Shown piece by piece: positions 63,105 to 64,000 of a DNA stretch of 64,000 nucleotides (position 1 is its first letter; the number at the start of each line of letters is the position of its first letter). The notes beneath the pieces were generated by a model. It was not told the DNA's origin. It ran no database searches and worked only from the letters and a program-made list of their open reading frames with translations. Origin of the DNA: Flagellimonas sp. HMM57 (GTDB taxonomy: Bacteria > Bacteroidota > Bacteroidia > Flavobacteriales > Flavobacteriaceae). The translations under genes were made by a program, and so were the position numbers. The DNA is taken from contig NZ_CP090004.1 in assembly GCF_021390175.1 (NCBI RefSeq), forward strand, positions 744,001-808,000. Reading direction: 5' to 3'.

Positions 63105-64000
63105 TCACTCGGACTTATATGTCTTAACAAGCTTTTCAACTTCTTCTTTAGTAGATCCAACAAATTCCTTCACTTCTTCTTTTGCTTCACCAGCAACATG
63201 ATAGGTTGATGTAACTACAGCTTTGTAGGCCCCATCTGCAGTATTGCTCATTTCAACTCGGAACTGTTTTTCTACTTGTTTGGTTTCTTTCATTACATCT
63301 TCGGTTATTGAAATCTTTGCACCGTCTTCCTTTATCATACTTATTTCATCTGAAGGAGAGAGACTTACCAAACTTGGCGCAATAACCAACGCAACAACCG
63401 ACATCAATTTCAATAGAATATTCAAAGATGGTCCTGAAGTATCTTTAAATGGATCTCCAACCGTATCACCTACAACCGCAGCTTTATGCGCATCCGTTCC
63501 TTTACGTCCATCACTTTCAATCGTCTTTTTAGCATTGTCCCATGCACCACCGGCATTGGATTGGAAAATAGCCATTAAAACTCCACATGTGGTTACGCCC
63601 GCAAGCAATCCTCCCAACATTTCGGCACCCCCAATAAATCCAACAGCAACTGGTACCGCAATTGCTAAAAGACCGGGCAACACCATTTCTTTAATGGAAG
63701 CCTGTGTAGAGATTGCCACACATTTATCATATTCCGCCACGCCATCTGCAGCATCGAAAGTAGCTCTTTGCGCTTCTGTTGCTTTGGACATATCTGAATC
63801 AACAGCTCGCATTACTTCCAATGCAGCTTTCAATTGAGGGATATCCCTAAACTGACGACGAACTTCTTCGATCATGGCCATAGCCGCACGACCTACTGCA
63901 TTCATTGACAAAGCAGAGAATACAAATGGCAACATACCTCCAATTAATAAACCAGCCATTACCTTTGGTTTGGAGACATCTATTCCTGTAACATTTGCTG
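63105..64000 (-). CDS. hppA: Membrane-bound ion-pumping pyrophosphatase, C-terminal part (cut by window end)
   Basis: Couples pyrophosphate hydrolysis to H+ or Na+ export. The frame is open from the window end ([20 protein letters not shown]). Visible landmarks are [35 protein letters not shown] and [20 protein letters not shown], where the Asp residues bind Mg-PPi, with several transmembrane helices. After the last helix (LVIAPSL) there is an extra soluble tail of about 86 residues ending in an [13 protein letters not shown] helix, longer than in the proteins I recall. Ion specificity is not decided. The N-terminal two-thirds lie outside. Confidence 0.93.
   Translation of the reverse strand, partial: ANVTGIDVSKPKVMAGLLIGGMLPFVFSALSMNAVGRAAMAMIEEVRRQFRDIPQLKAALEVMRAVDSDMSKATEAQRATFDAADGVAEYDKCVAISTQASIKEMVLPGLLAIAVPVAVGFIGGAEMLGGLLAGVTTCGVLMAIFQSNAGGAWDNAKKTIESDGRKGTDAHKAAVVGDTVGDPFKDTSGPSLNILLKLMSVVALVIAPSLVSLSPSDEISMIKEDGAKISITEDVMKETKQVEKQFRVEMSNTADGAYKAVVTSTYHVAGEAKEEVKEFVGSTKEEVEKLVKTYKSE

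Noticed and set aside
63244..63837. 197-residue plus-strand frame opposite the pyrophosphatase gene
   Set aside because: Low-complexity Ser/Ala/Thr text that mirrors the well-conserved hppA gene on the other strand.

Overview
The window looks like chromosome of a marine-type member of the Flavobacteriaceae (Bacteroidota). The evidence is the AT-rich DNA, promoters of the TTTG / TAnnTTTG type, the gliding gene gldA, GLPGLI and GIN-domain proteins, many OMP_b-brl/TonB-receptor proteins, a HEPN-tailed sulfite reductase and a DnaG primase without its zinc ligands. I see no rRNA, tRNA, CRISPR array, prophage or insertion sequence. Most genes are core housekeeping and biosynthesis, nearly all on the minus strand.

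Layout. 1-4.7 kb: 3' end of nadE, an orphan LuxR-type response regulator whose phospho-acceptor Asp is Glu, dnaG, two tandem DUF805 membrane proteins and a decayed zinc-ribbon gene. 4.8-8.4 kb: an outer-membrane protein, an anti-sigma/ECF sigma pair and a long-chain polyprenyl diphosphate synthase. 8.5-14.3 kb: a DOMON protein, then the minus-strand block rsgA-dtd-mazG-aroA-queA-rlmN. 14.3-19.9 kb: a small secreted protein, a GIN-domain protein, and the aromatic operon pheA - aminotransferase - tyrA - DAHP synthase/chorismate mutase. This operon is preceded by a Phe-rich leader peptide and an intrinsic terminator, a classical attenuator layout. 20-29.6 kb: gldA, a TonB-receptor-like protein with a membrane LuxR regulator, a PLP decarboxylase, a class C serine hydrolase, a GIN lipoprotein and a PagL-like deacylase.

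29.6-50.2 kb is a sulfur/methionine region. A SAM-I riboswitch precedes split metH (two genes) and metF. Sulfate assimilation follows as two units (DUF2061-cysH-cysD-cysN, and sulfite reductase-SUMT-ferredoxin reductase), next to an Rrf2 regulator. Then come metZ, a MetX-aspartokinase-homoserine dehydrogenase triple fusion, and metY behind a second SAM-I riboswitch. A 17-bp inverted repeat (CCTATAGATTTAATAGG and variants) occurs before both sulfate units and before metY and is the likely Rrf2 operator. Sulfate is thus reduced to sulfide, placed onto acetyl-homoserine made by the fusion protein, and methylated by MetH with MetF-derived methyl-THF. MetK, at 53-54.5 kb and behind its own structured leader, makes the SAM sensed by the riboswitches.

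50.5-64 kb: a methyltransferase, a CocE-type lipoprotein hydrolase, metK, a TonB-receptor/GLPGLI pair divergent from a two-component system, a deoxynucleoside kinase, a TonB-like protein, a hypothetical secreted protein and the 3' part of a membrane pyrophosphatase gene. Short dispersed and tandem repeats fill several intra-operon spacers, and one lies in frame inside metH.
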